Positions 48,001 to 63,645 of a stretch of DNA of 64,000 nt are shown here, piece by piece. Positions within the stretch are counted from its first letter, which is position 1. The number at the start of each line of letters is the position of its first letter. The stretch lies in assembly GCF_022539665.2 (NCBI RefSeq), contig NC_081336.1, positions 6,616,278-6,680,277 of the forward strand. The letters are read 5' to 3'. Below the pieces are notes generated by a model, which was given only the letters and a program-made list of their open reading frames with translations, was not told the origin of the DNA and made no database searches. This DNA comes from Daphnia carinata (taxonomy: Eukaryota; Arthropoda; Branchiopoda; Diplostraca; Daphniidae). The position numbers and the translations under genes were made by a program.

Positions 48001-51000
48001 TTTGTTTATTTTATTCCATTAGATCCATCAATGAAAATATCGTTCTGGTGTCTCGAGCTTTCCGTCGTCAATTCGTCATTCCAGAGTTTGAAGAGTTCAC
48101 GGATAAAATAGAAAAGTTTTACTACACTTGTAAAGAAATTGACACTGGAAAGGTACGTCGTATTGCAAAGAAGATCCTTTGTAAGAGCCAATATCGTGAA
48201 ACGCATTTCTTGTATTCATTTTTCAGGTAGCCGCGTACATCCCACAGCTGGAGCGGATGAGTCCGAACGTAAGGAGATAAATATGTGTTAGAATATTTCA
48301 AACATTTTCAGGGTTTTAATGTCAATTTCCTTTAGTATTGGGGTGTCAGCCTTTGCACCATAGACGGCCAGAGGTTTTCCATCGGCGACGTCAAAATACC
48401 CTTCACCATTCAATCGTGCAGGTACGTCATTTGTTCCAAATCTTGAGCTTGCTTGACTTTGCGATGTGAGGACGTAAACATAAAAAAAAAAGAATTCAGC
48501 ATAGTACAAAACCATTTTAACGAGTCGAATTGGGTTTATTACGAACGCTATCCAAATTAACATCGCCATTTTAAATGCGTACTCAGAAAAAGACTCGTTA
48601 AATCCGAAAGACGTTCTCGAAAATTGGTTAAGAACGTGCGTTACTTAACCTATGGTTCCAATTTCACAAGTTTTTCGTTCTAGTTAGCATACTTTTGTAT
48701 ACGTCCAAACAAAAGGACAGGGTACCATAAATTCATCCTACGGACATAGGAATAGTTTTTTGTTTGTGTGTTCCATTTGCCTACCCCGGGGTGTTGTCTC
48801 CTATTGGAAAACGTAGATGTAGTCGTAGCTACAGGGATCTTTTTAGGGGACGTTTCCTATTCTTTTGCATTTTCTTTGTCTAATATCATGCCCCAACTTC
48901 TTTTTTTTAGCTTGAACTATTAAAAAGAATCACTCCCTTTCCTTTTTTGCGTTTTTCTAGCTAAATAAATTAGTGTGGTACGCATTGGCAGAGAAAAGCG
49001 AAAAAAGAAAATGTAATTTTTTTTTACATTCGTACCCATACTCTTGCAATTCTTTGGCCCCTGTCTACTTTCTTACATAAAGAGAACTTCGCATTTCGAA
49101 AAGTCTGTCGTAGTAATACGCACCGTCATTTAGTACGTGTGAATCTGCAAACTGCGCAGTCGCAAGATAAATGAGTGAAAGTAATGTGATTTTTGCTGAC
49201 GTGTTACGTCGTGCGTGAACTTCATTCATCTTCTGTTTTTCAATATCCGAAATAGTAAACCGCTCACCTATGCCATCGCCTTAAACGAATTGGGCTCGGA
49301 GGTCGTCCACCGTTATGTTGGACAAGAACCTAGTGGCAGAATGTTTAACGAACTTATCCTCGATCATAACAGTGAGTCTTTAACACACTTAATAATTTTT
49401 TTTTTAACTTTTGCTTTATTGTGATGTATCTAGTTAAATTATGTCAATTAGGGTACATCGTGATAAGACTGTTTTTTTTGTCCGTAACGCAGTTTGTAGA
49501 ACTGCAGTGGTTTAATTAAGACAATATCCCATGGTGACAAACGTGCGTTATTTTTCAGACATCTTTGTCTCATTCCAGAAAGTAGGAACAGTTTTCGCCA
49601 TTTAAGAAATATTTCTAGATATGACGCAAACTACTAGATCGATACAGTAAGCATTCGATAGATACTTCTGTAAAATTTTAACAACTGCGCCAGTCTGTCG
49701 TTTTCTTGAGGGAATTCTTGTGACGTAATGCCTTTTTAACGATCTGGCAGGCAATGCATGTTTTAAAGGCAATCGACAGAAACATAATGGGTAACTTGTA
49801 CATCTTGTGAATTGTCCCTAAATTTATGCACATTAATTATCGGCCATAAATGGCATACTGCACGTGATTAGTTGCACATTTTTCATATCATTCACAGAGA
49901 CCAGTTCAATGCAAAAGTGAATTGCTTCGCACCAGCACTCGTTTGATTTTGTACGGCTAACTTCAACTGATGTAGCCGGGGTTTGAAGTGAATCGATTTA
50001 ATCCTTTACTCCGTCTTCATTCAACAGCACTTGACGTACTGTATTTACCCTTGCACTTTTACTCTAGGGGTTTTGACTTGTGAGCATGGCAGCTCACGAG
50101 ATTCGTTTTATTTGTTTCCACATTGATTTTTCTTGCTCCCTCCTCTTCCCTTTTTTTTTCCTCCAGCCAGGATCCTGTCAGAGACGACTTATCTATAGGT
50201 AATACGAAAAATATCGTAGTGCTAAAAATGCGAGATAACGAAGGTAAGCTTACGATTCCCTCCAAAAAGCACGAAATGGTGGCAAAGCAGTAACTAAACG
50301 CTTAACTAAAAAGGAAATTATTAACGGGCACTGGCCAGTGCGCATTAAAACTGTGATCCTAACTGCCGCATTTGCACATTCTCTCTTTTAAGAAAAATGT
50401 TCAAATTTCATGTTAACTGTTGCAACGTTGTTCTCGATCACGAAGCCAACAAACCAAATTAGATATCGTCAAACTAGCGTAAAGATGTTCCGGTTGCGGT
50501 ACCGTATCCGCATGGGAGAAATCGTTACTAACCAATACCAATGTTACAGCTATGATAATCTAGCTCGATAATGGTATACGTCTCTGCTCTACTATTGCTG
50601 TTTTTTTGTTTTTTTTGTAAGAAGGTAATGTAATGTCGCGCTTCGGGAGTCATATTTGATGCTAATATATTCAACTTGCTGTGAACGTACATCTCTTAAC
50701 AAACAACTGAGTCAGATCATAACGTTTAGAATTTCTATGATTCCTTAGAAAAACCACACAATCCGATGGTAAACGCAGGAGCTATTCTCGTTCTAAGTCT
50801 CCTGCTTAATCTAAGCGAGGTAGACATGTCGTTGGCCGAAAAATTCGATTGGGTCATGAATTACTTCAAGGTTAGTTCGCCCAACCGCCCATTTTATGCA
50901 AAGCGAATGTCCTCCCTGTGTTGACTTTTCGTGATGTACACGTTTCGCTTTATTGCACCAAATGAGATGCTCTTGTTTGCATGATGAACTGTTTGTTGAT

Positions 51001-52958
51001 GATTATTTGTGCACCGTTTTATTAGCTTCTATTTAATCGTGCGACACGTTACACACTATATTCACTAATTAATCGAGTACGGGGAGTAAGTCATCAACTA
51101 TATTTGATATTTCAGTTTAATTTTGTTCTTTTCTTTACGTTCAATTTTGTTGTCTTGCGTGTGTATTTTTGCCTTTCGTTTCATAATTTGCATTTGCAAC
51201 GTAGATTACTGTTTACGAAACGTTGCTATTCTATAGATAAGCCACATAATCCTCTGATAAACGCGGGAGCACTGATAACGAGCAGTTTTATGCTGACTTT
51301 AATTCGTCGAGAGATGGCACTGTCGGATAAATTTGAATTTGTCAAAGATTTCTTGAAGGTAATTTTGCATGTTTGCCATACGAACAAAATGAGTTGGATA
51401 GCACTGCCGAGCATGAGGTGAAGGTTTAGATGGAACAATGTGACCTCCCTATACACGTAATGTCTTAAGTTTTTAATTTAGGCGTAAGGCATAGGGTGGC
51501 TTTTTTTTTATAGGTGAATGGCAATCCTATATACTAACGGCATGCTTCTAACTCCGCATCAGGCTTTCGTATTATTAGATAATTTTTGGCTGGACCCAAG
51601 AAATCATTTTCAGTGTAAATAAATTAATTTTTCTCATTTCTCTCTTTTTCACAGCGGATGTCTGGCGGAGAGTTCGTTAGCTTCAACAACGCCGTCTTCC
51701 TCTCAGAAAGGGAGAATGCAGACCGTAACTATGCACTGGCCTTCTACATGCGTGAAAACAAATGCTTCCCTGAAAAAATCAACCTTCGCGAGTGTCTTGA
51801 TTTTTATTTTCAGGTGAATTTTTGTTTGGATTTTAATAAAGGTATGATAATCTTTTAACTTGTTTTATTTTCGTTCAACAGTGCTGCTCCATGGAAGTAG
51901 ATTGCGAAAGCATGTCCGTCATCGCTGCCACACTCGCTAACGGAGGTATCTGCCCCACCACCGGAGATCAAGTTTTGAAACCAGACTCTGTGCGAGACGT
52001 GTTATCCCTTATGGTACTTAATACAGTTTTTAAAAAATCATATTGTAATTTGAGAAATTTAATTTTCATTTTGTGTATTACAGCACTCCTGCGGAATGTA
52101 CGACTACTCTGGTCAATTTGCATTCACCGTAAGTTACTATGAATAACTCTTGTGAATGATTAAAAGAAAAAATTATATGTATCCTATGTTCACGTAAGGT
52201 TGGCCTTCCTGCAAAGTCTGGCGTTTGTGGCGGTCTTCTGGTCGTAATTCCAAACGTGCTGGGTATTGCTTTGTGGTCACCTCCTCTAGACCAATCTGGA
52301 AATTCAGTTCGAGGCATCGAATTTTGTAAAGTAAGTCGGAATATTGTGCGAAATTCACAGCCATTGTAGCTCACCGTGCAATAATCGTATTGAAACTGAG
52401 GAGACCCAATTTATTAAATTATTGTTCACTAGGAACTGGTCAGCATGTTCAACTTCCATCGTTACGACAATTTGAAACACGCAGTGAACAAGCAAGATCC
52501 TCGCCGACACAAATATGAGACCAAAGGTCTCAATATTGTAAGCTTGTTGTTCTCTGCGGCGGCTGGCGATGTGACAGCTATGAGACGTTATAAGCTCTCT
52601 GGTGTGGATATGACCCAATCCGATTACGATAACCGTACGGCTTTGCATTTGGCTGCTGCGGAAGGACACCTGGATTGTGTGGATTTTCTTTTGAAATATT
52701 GCGGGGTGCCACCCAACCCCGTCGACAGGTACTGTGATATTATTTATTTAGTAAATCAGTGAGAGGAAAAACAGGGAATATTTTGTTTTGTTTTTAAGAT
52801 GGGGGCAAACACCGAAAGATGAAGCGGTGCGATTCAATCATAGTGCTGTTGCTGAGCTAATACAATCTTACATGGATAAGAAGCCAATCCCTGAAGAACC
52901 TGTAGAAGATCCGAAAGCTAAAAGCAAGGATCAAGGAAGTATAGGTTCAATTTTTTAA
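45045..52958 (+). CDS. GLS: Glutaminase, kidney-type (GLS), with alternative exons
   Basis: Exons: 45045-45218, 45949-46013, 47510-47603, 47806-47948, 48023-48152, 48227-48268, 48336-48421, 49256-49371, then either 50749-50870 or 51237-51358, then 51655-51813, 51882-52013, 52084-52128, 52199-52330, 52433-52728, 52799-52958; about 631 residues with one of the twin exons. An alternative first exon is at 47042-47130. Exon 1 gives an Arg-rich, acid-poor mitochondrial presequence. An EF-hand-like four-helix region ([19 protein letters not shown]) follows. The catalytic serine/beta-lactamase-fold domain has QSCSKPL (Ser243 and Lys246 matching human Ser286/Lys289), KPHNP(M/L)(V/I)[14 protein letters not shown] and [12 protein letters not shown]. 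Two ankyrin repeats ([22 protein letters not shown]) end the protein. It hydrolyses glutamine to glutamate and ammonia. AATAAA at 53497-53502 is a plausible poly(A) signal. The long gaps 45219-45948, 48422-49255 and 49372-50748 are introns without other genes. Confidence 0.95.
47042..47130 (+). other. GLS: Alternative first exon of glutaminase (non-mitochondrial N terminus)
   Basis: ATG at 47042 opens [20 protein letters not shown]...FLDYG and ends in phase 2 before GTAGAT, the same phase as exon 2 (46013), so it splices directly to exon 3 at 47510. The encoded N terminus is hydrophilic with mixed Lys/Glu and no targeting-like helix, predicting a cytosolic isoform of about 581 residues from an internal promoter. 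Confidence 0.65.
50749..50870 (+). other. GLS: Glutaminase mutually exclusive exon 9a
   Basis: 122-nt exon reading [20 protein letters not shown] and continuing to VMNYFK. Same length, phase and alignment as exon 9b; including both would duplicate the segment and break the frame. Confidence 0.85.
51237..51358 (+). other. GLS: Glutaminase mutually exclusive exon 9b
   Basis: 122-nt exon reading [20 protein letters not shown] and continuing to VKDFLK. Together with 9a it forms a duplicated exon pair 366 nt apart. Confidence 0.85.
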
Positions 52959-53879
52959 AGAGCACAGGAACAGGTATTCCTGGATAAATGAAACTCGATT
53001 AGGATCAGGAAATCTGAAAAAAAAAATGGCTATCCTTAAACAAGTAATTGGAATGTAGAACTGTGTGTGCTTCCTCAAGCATCTTTCTCCTTCCAGTTCT
53101 CAATTTGTTGTTAATGTCATCTCGTACACTACTGTGTCTCGTAGTAGCGTTTTTTTCGTATAGCAATCAACCCAAAATCACTCCCGCAAGGACTTGGATT
53201 TAAAAAATTGGATCGTATCCATGACTGTGTTTTCAATATGAGTTTTTAATTCCATTTTATTGTTGTTAATAATCACATTGTGTACTTGAGAAAATCGGCA
53301 ACTATCGAGTCGTACAAGTTCTTCGGTCGAAGTTTACGCCCATTCTGCTTCAATATTTTGAACGGTAGATTTGCGTTGTTCACTAAATCACCGTTGTCTG
53401 TTTAGCTATTTGCTGTTTGTTTTCCTTTCGATCTTGTTTAGCCAGAGCACTTGTTAAAAACGATGGCACCAGTGGTCTATTGTAGCTTGAAGAAACAATA
53501 AAGGAAAATTGAGTGCGGTAAATGTATCAGACATTAGAATGGCAAAAGTTAATCATGCGTCAGCAACAGTTATGTGTAAACAGTGTTCTAACGATTGTTT
53601 TACGCAGTTAATGGAAATGTGCAAATTGGCATGAAACAACCGTTTATTTGGCGACCTTCTCTTAAAGAGGATCTGTTGACTCTAAGATTCACAATTAGGA
53701 TTAAAACTCGTGGCTAACAAGAGAAAAATTCTTTTACCTGTAATATTCAATAACAGTAAGATAGTTGACACCAGAGCCTTAAGATAATTACACTTAACGG
53801 TTTTTGCAAACGCAGGGAATGTATGGATCACATCGTTTATGTTTCACTTTAACGGGCTATTGGAACATTTTTAATGAGT
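52959..53879. other. Overlapping 3' regions of GLS and FAM91
   Basis: Stops face each other about 920 nt apart. A plus-strand AATAAA is at 53497-53502 (GLS) and a minus-strand AATAAA at 53643-53648 (FAM91). No other gene seen. Confidence 0.6.
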
Positions 53880-57087
<3,208 letters not shown>

Positions 57088-57773
57088 GGTATTCACTGCA
57101 AAAATCTTAGTAATTTGAAGACGTAGAAAACCATAAACCTCATAAAATAATACTCAAAAACTCAATGCAATTGTTGCACAAAAATTTATCTAGCAGACTA
57201 CGCTTTCCAACATAAGCCAGGGAAAACTACGAGAAAAATATAAACCACGATATTTGACAGATAGGGAATTTGGAACTTGAATGGTAACGAATGACTGCAC
57301 TGTTGTAGACTTGGAACTTAAAAGATTCGTGGGAAATGAATCCAATAGAATATTTTTCTAACAGACGGCATTTTTGTTGCAACTGTTTGAGGCCGTTAAC
57401 ACCAAATTTATTTTGTGCAAAATAAATTTGCTTCTTGTTCGTACTCATCCAACCTCATCGTGTCATCACCTAAAATACAAGTTTTGAATTTTGAATTATT
57501 GTTTTTTAAATGCGCAATCGGTAAACATCTCTGGTTATTTAATTAGCGTAAATTCTTATGTTTATTTACATGGTTGTAGACGACATCTAGCGACTGAAAA
57601 AGAAGTAAGTTTACGGTCGTCTGCTGATGTAAACACGTGGACGCAAAGCAGTTGTTAGACATTACCACAGTAGACTAGATTCAACGTACATTTTTTTCGT
57701 GCTGTAAACCACGTCGAAGTAATTTAGTAATTTGTAGGTGTATATGTGATTTAGCATAGCTAAATAAGAGAAA
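57088..57773. promoter_or_regulatory. Shared divergent promoter region of FAM91 and desulfurase-TtcA
   Basis: Under 700 nt separate the two divergent start codons. FAM91 probably has one or two 5' UTR exons here (acceptor-like TTTTTGCAG just before its ATG; TTTCTCGTAG near 57227). No TATA box is evident. A bidirectional promoter is inferred from spacing. Confidence 0.45.
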
Positions 57774-60700
57774 ATGGCGGGATGTGCCAACAGAGTTCTG
57801 GATAGGAAATTTTATGATTTGTCCGAAGCTTATAAGTCACGTGCAGAGTTTGACTTAGACAAATCCACTTCTCATAGTCTTGACAACCATCACCTATTAT
57901 CGTCAAAACAGGAGGATCACACATCAGCAACTTCTTCAGATGATTTTGACTTTGATAAAGGCAATAAGTTAACAACTTTTATCAACACAAATGTAATTGG
58001 AAAGCAAAATGAATTTGTGAGTCCATTTGGAAAGAGACAAATTGTTTACTGTGATTACACTGCCTCAGGAAAATCCTTACACTGTATTGAAAACTATATT
58101 ACTAGTGAGGTTCTGCCAACTTATGGAAACACTCATACAACAACTTCAGTAACTTCCTTGCAAACAACTCTTTTTAGACATGAGTCAAGAGAAATCTTGC
58201 GAAATGGGCTTGGAGCGTCTGAGGATGATGCTGTGATATTTGTTGGCAGTGGTTGTACTGGAGCAGTTCACAAATTAATCAATGGACTTCATTTAACAGA
58301 ACCACCAATAGTAAGTTAGCCAACTATTTAAAAATGAATATTTGTAACAGGAGCTCATTTACCGATGATCTGAATGACTTTATTTAGGTACTAGTTGGTG
58401 CAAATGAGCATCACTCAAATCTTTTACCATGGAGGGAAATCGCCTACAGAGTCATTCGCATTACGGAGAGCTCAGATGGTCTTCTAAATGTGGATGAACT
58501 TGAGTGCTCGTTAAAGACAGCAAGGAAAGAAAATCGGAAGATGATTGGTTGCTTTTCTGCCGCATCAAATATCACTGGTACTTTGTATCAGGATATGCAA
58601 ATAACGGCACTTCTCCATCGATACGGAGCACTTTCGTTCTGGGATTACGCAACAGCGGCCCCCTATGTCAAGATGGCCATGAATCCTACTACTGTTGAAT
58701 ACCAATCTGGTATAGCTCACAAAGATGCCCTCTACTTTTCGATGCACAAATTCGTCGGTGGTGTACAAACACCGGGTGTTCTTGTTGTAAAAAAATCTCT
58801 TCTGCAAAACCGTATCCCCAACGGTGCCGGAGGAGGGACTGTGTTCTTCGTTGACAGGGAGACTCATCTCTACTTGCGGGATGAGGAAATGAGGGAAGAA
58901 GGTGGGACGCCAGCTATCGTGGAAAGCATTCGAGCTGGTTTAGTTTTAAAACTGAAAGAAAGTGTTACGCCTGAATGGATCATGGCACGTGAAGATGCTC
59001 TTGTACAACTTGCTTATGCAAACTGGGAAGCCATACCGGAACTCGTTATACTCGGGAGTACTAAAGCACCGCGTTTAGCTGTTTTTTCTTTCATGGTCCG
59101 GCATCTTGCAAGTGGATACTATTTACACCATAACTTCGTTTGTGCTTTGCTGAATGATGTTTACGGAATACAAGCTCGTGGAGGCTGTGCATGCGCGGGA
59201 CCTTACGCTCAGGATTTGCTCGGAATCGACGAATCTCTTGCTCGGCGTTATCAAGAAATTCTCGTCGAAGACAGTCGTTTAGACCGAACACATCTAAGAC
59301 GTAAAGAAGAACATTCTTGCTACGAAATTCTGCGCCCTGGTTTCGCACGATTAAATTTGCCTTACTTTGCTTCCGATTCCGAAATCAGTTTTATAATTAA
59401 TGCAGTAATCTGTGTTGCCAAAAACGGTTGGAAACTCTTACCTTATTATCAAATGAATTCTGAAACTGGAGAATGGCATCATCATACACAGCTGGTGAGT
59501 AATTCTCTTATGGTTTAGAATTTACTGTCTAATAATCGTGCGATTTAAACTCCAGTCCTTCAAAAACCGGAAATGGCTTGGTAATGTCGATTTCAACTTT
59601 GGCCAAATGCATGTACGCCGTCCAAAAGATCCAGACGCCCCAAGTGCTCCAACTGACTACGCCGATTGCTTACAAAAAGGCGAAGAAATTTTCGAACGAG
59701 CACCAAAAGGAATCTCGATAATAATCATTCCGGACCAGCGCCAAAGCTTCAATGCAGAAGCTGCTGAACTTCGTTGGTTCCTTTTGCCAAGTGAAGCCAA
59801 AGACCTTCTCGATGGAGTTACATTCCCGAAGGTTGAGGCACCCTTTACGCCACGGCAGTATGCGTCTGAAACCCAAGAGTACAGCTTACAGCATTACTCT
59901 ACCATTCCGGCGCGTAGTAGTTGGCCTAAATTGCCTATAAAAGAAAACAAACCTATGCAAGAGAACGACTGGGGAGAAAAAGAAGATGTCGTGGATCTTG
60001 ATAGCAAGAATTACCTAAGCGATTCGGGAACCTTCTTGAGTAGTGTTCTTGTTTTGGACGACGAAGACGAGGAATCGGAGATGCCTGTCGCAAAATCTGT
60101 TCGAAAAATTTCCCTCAGTGAACGACTTTGGATGTCACCGACGAAAAACATTATGAAACCGACATTAGAAGCGCTTCTTCGCTACAAGATGATCAGCAAT
60201 GGAGATCGTGTACTAGTTTGTGTTTCGGGTGGAAAGGACTCTCTCACCCTACTCCACACTCTTCGCCAGTACCAACAGCAGAGTAAACGTTTTGGCATCC
60301 AATTTGAAATAGGAGCAATGACTGTAGATCCTGGCAGCTCGTCATATGACCCGTCTCCACTTATTCCATACATGAACCAGCTTGAAATTCCATACTTCTA
60401 TGAAAGACAATGTACTTAACATTTAACAAGCAATCACTTCAACCTAAAGTATTTTCATACTCTTCTTGTAGGCATCATCACCAAAGCCATGGATATCCCA
60501 GACGTTGATTCCATTTGCAGCTTTTGCAGTCGGCTAAAGCGAGGTCGCATTTATGCTACTGCAAGAAATCATGGCTTCAATGTGATAGCCTTGGGCCAGC
60601 ACTTAGATGATTTAGCTGAGAGCTTTCTTATGTCGACCTTCCACAATGGTAGACTCAGAACCATGAAAGCTGCATATGCCAATCGAGAGAGAGACTTGAA

Positions 60701-61040
60701 AATAATACGACCATTTGTCTACGTTCGCGAAAAAGAATTGCGGCATTTTGCTACCGAAGCTCGTCTTCCAGTAATTCCGGAGAACTGCCCTGCTTGTTTT
60801 GAAGCCCCAAAAGAACGTCATCGAATTAAGCAGCTTTTAGCCCAACAAGAACTTCTGTTCCCTTGCATTTACCTAAACATCAAGACTTCCCTGCTGCCTT
60901 TAATGAGTATTGATCAACCTTTTGTTGAGCGGAAGCTCTTTGGGAAACAGAGCTATATAGATAAAACGGAAAAAAACAAGCGTAGAACGGCTACGTTAGC
61001 GTCTGTTTCGCATACGGTGGGGGTGTCTTCTTGTACTTAA
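57774..61040 (+). CDS. Cysteine desulfurase - TtcA-type tRNA thiolase fusion protein
   Basis: Four exons: 57774-58310, about 58388-59494, 59556-60411, 60472-61040; about 1022 residues in frame throughout. Residues about 75-540 are an aminotransferase class V / SufS-like cysteine desulfurase domain: YCDYTASGKSL, NEHHSNLLPW (His stacking on PLP), FWDYATAAPY (Asp about 265), SMHKFVGG (PLP Lys about 300) and GIQARGGCACAGPYAQ (candidate persulfide Cys 446/448). Residues about 550-760 are a linker with an acidic stretch. Residues about 765-970 match bacterial TtcA: PP-loop SGGKDS (772-777), CSFC (849/852), GQHLDDLAESFLMSTFHNG, IRPFVYVREKE and CPAC (939/942), i.e. the cysteines that bind an iron-sulfur cluster in TtcA. 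TtcA makes 2-thiocytidine in tRNA using sulfur from a desulfurase; here both steps sit in one chain. The eukaryotic thiolase CTU1 is a less good match. No mitochondrial presequence is obvious. tRNA substrate and activity are inferred. Confidence 0.88.
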
Positions 61041-61857
61041 TTGTTCAGTAAGTAAGGCAAGTTTAAATGGCTACAGCAATTTATCTACGCTAATTTTTCA
61101 TCAATCAGTTCAAATTATCGCACGTCGTTGCCATGCTAACAAAGTTGACAGATTTTTTCAAAATGGGTTCCTGAAATCATTTTTTTTTTTATTCTTCCGT
61201 GGAAATCTAATTTTCATCCAACCATTAATTGTTTTAATTTCTTTTTTCTGTATTTACCCTCCCTGTTACTGCTGAAAATTCTTTCTTGCCTCTCTTTTTT
61301 CTTCAAATGAGTTCAATGAAACAGGACGCGCAATGTAATCCACATTTCTGAACGCATCAAATCTCTTATTCGAAACCACCAATTGCCACTTCATATTATA
61401 AAGCGTAGAGGTAACAAAATGTAACAAGATGGTTGATGCATCCATTTTAACAGCTTTTGATGAGTAGTTATCTTTTTTCTATCCGTGCCCCTTCGGTTAT
61501 GATCAGACTGCTCAACTTGATCAGAATCAATTGATTGTCAGTACCCATGTAATCGATCCATTTTTTTTTTGTTATCAATATGAAACTCGATTCAGAATTC
61601 ACGAGCTCGCTTTTTTATTTACTGAGTGCTGCCATCAATTCCGGCTTATCATAGGTCGCAGATGGGTGTTCAATTAAATTATTAAAAATGCGAACTGTTG
61701 TAATGTACAGATTTCCGACTAAAACGTATGCTATTAAGTCCTTATTGAATCCGTAATTAAAGGCGAATAATTAGACTTTGATGTTAGAATTGCGAACCTC
61801 ATATCAGTCCACCTCCACCAGATGCTGCTGCGCATAATTCAAAAACTTTAAAAGCAA

Positions 61858-62330
61858 CGGTAAAACTGACATGCCAATTAGAATCAGCGTTCAATTTGGC
61901 GCCCAATGTGTGGTTTTTTATTGATTTCTAAGAGGTTTAGCTTTTTGATGATTTTCGTCAAAATGAGAAGGCTATTGCCTTCTCACTTTTTCAATTTTCA
62001 TCAAATTCTAGATTTAGTTTAAAATACATCATTCTGATTCGAAATTGATCACGGATCACGAAAATCGGGTTTATTTTGACGTTGCGCTTATAGGTTTTGA
62101 ATTAACCTAAAATTAAGTTGCTGCGCTAACAGCACTTTTTGTTTTATTTTAAAAACGAGTGGTTTAAGGACAAAATAAAGGATTGATTTAAAATCAGCGT
62201 CCAATTTTGATTATAGCCTATGGCAATCCGTTTTACCCCCCCCCCCCCAAAAAAAAAAAAAATATCGTCTTTTTTCTGTTTACTGCTATCGCCATCTACC
62301 GGCCAAGCCAAAAAGTCGGGCTTATTTTTA
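61858..62330. mobile_element. Partial copy of the AAGCCCGAC inverted-repeat family
   Basis: AATCAGCGTTCAATTT near 61883, AATCAGCGTCCAATTTTGAT near 62193 and AAAGTCGGGCTTATTTTTAA near 62311 correspond to the signature blocks of the element at 8629-9790. The copy is diverged and its ends cannot be fixed by eye. Confidence 0.5.
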
Positions 62331-63465
62331 AAAACCTGTCCAAACTATATTTCCACTAGATGGCGCTGCAGATTCATCAGCCTCTAGCGTCTGAAATCAA
62401 ACTATTATTGTTTTTTGTTGTCATGTGATTCTCATTGTTTACTTTGTTTTTACGTTGACAACGTGTATTTGAGTTTCCCTCGTCTGAACAGTATCGTTAT
62501 TTCTGTTTTTTTGTTGTTGTTTTTACCTACACCGCTATTATCCATATGCAAATATTGCACTGCTTCGTTACCTAAACGAAATGTCAGCCGTTGCACTTGG
62601 GCTTAGAATGAGGTAATATTAACATACTTTTGGAAAACCAGGTCTCATGTTGTATCATTCTGGGTAAAGCCCGTGTTACAAGAAGAACTATGCATGATAT
62701 TTGGTGAAAATTGATGGCTTTTGTGTTTTACAACCAAAAGCCAATTTTCAGGATTATTAAGATGATTAATTACTACTTCTACATTTGCAACATATTAATC
62801 TTATTCTGCTTTATTAGTAAACATATCGAGTAGTGGAGTTAAAAGTAACAGATGTGTTCTGTTGTGTACTCTGCACATATCGTGGTTTTTTGCATGATTT
62901 TATTACTTTGTGAATCAATTGTAACTTATTTATGGATTTAAATGCAGATGTTCATGCCTGCATGTTAATGCAAAAACTACATGGATAGCACTCATTTCCC
63001 AATGCAACAAAATATTCACAGTCTGTAACAGAACATTTTTTGTTGAATCTTCAAGAAATTCTAACAAGATGTGCTATTTGCTATGAATATTCCGCAAGAA
63101 TTGGATCTCCCGTTTACTTTTTCCGGTAATAACCATATCTGTTTCACTATCACCTTAATTCTGATGGCTATCAAATTAAGGGGAGGTTTTGAAACATTTG
63201 CTTCGATTATTATGTGTAGGGTAGTGCTTTGAAGTGGTATACAGGTCGTACCTTAAAACTGAACTTTAAGAACTTTGAAAAGCCATGTTATGTTAATTTA
63301 CTATAGCTTACGTTTAAGACTACGCAGATCTTTTGTAACTTGTAAAGGAGAACATAGTTCATTTTTTAAATTTTCGAAATTTTAACTTTCAGTTCAACTT
63401 CCGGTTTGAAAATGCCTAATAACTCACTATCTGTTGGTCAGAATGAAAAAAGAACCACATTTTTG

Positions 63466-63645
63466 TAATCCTCGTGAAATTTGGGGTCGAATCCATGTGT
63501 CAGTAGAAAATACCCGAAAATCGTCAAAAATCGCAAATTTCCCTGAACTATAGTTCAGGAAAAATCGCGGTTTTGGCCAAATTGGACTTTTCGCCAAAAA
63601 CGGGTCAAAATAGGTCAAACACAACTTAAATTTCACGAGAATCAC
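63466..63645. repeat. Nested inverted repeat with perfect 18-bp palindrome
   Basis: CCTGAACTATAGTTCAGG at about 63542-63559 is a perfect palindrome. Around it, TCGTGAAATTT on the left (about 63472) is matched by AAATTTCACGA on the right (about 63630), centred on the same point, so the whole can fold as an imperfect long hairpin. It may be a small MITE. Confidence 0.5.

Noticed and set aside
50169-50263. Possible extra glutaminase exon after TCCTCCAG with donors at 50201 and 50244
   Set aside because: It does not resemble glutaminase and no phase-consistent inclusion between exons 8 and 9 was found.
57227-57448. Separate 73-codon minus-strand gene between FAM91 and the fusion gene
   Set aside because: No family resemblance. 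Its stop overlaps a good acceptor (TTTCTCGTAG), so it is more likely FAM91 5' UTR.
57774-61040. Two neighbouring bacterial-type genes mis-joined, or contamination
   Set aside because: Three phase-correct introns, one frame from end to end and AT-rich flanks like the rest of the window argue for one native gene.
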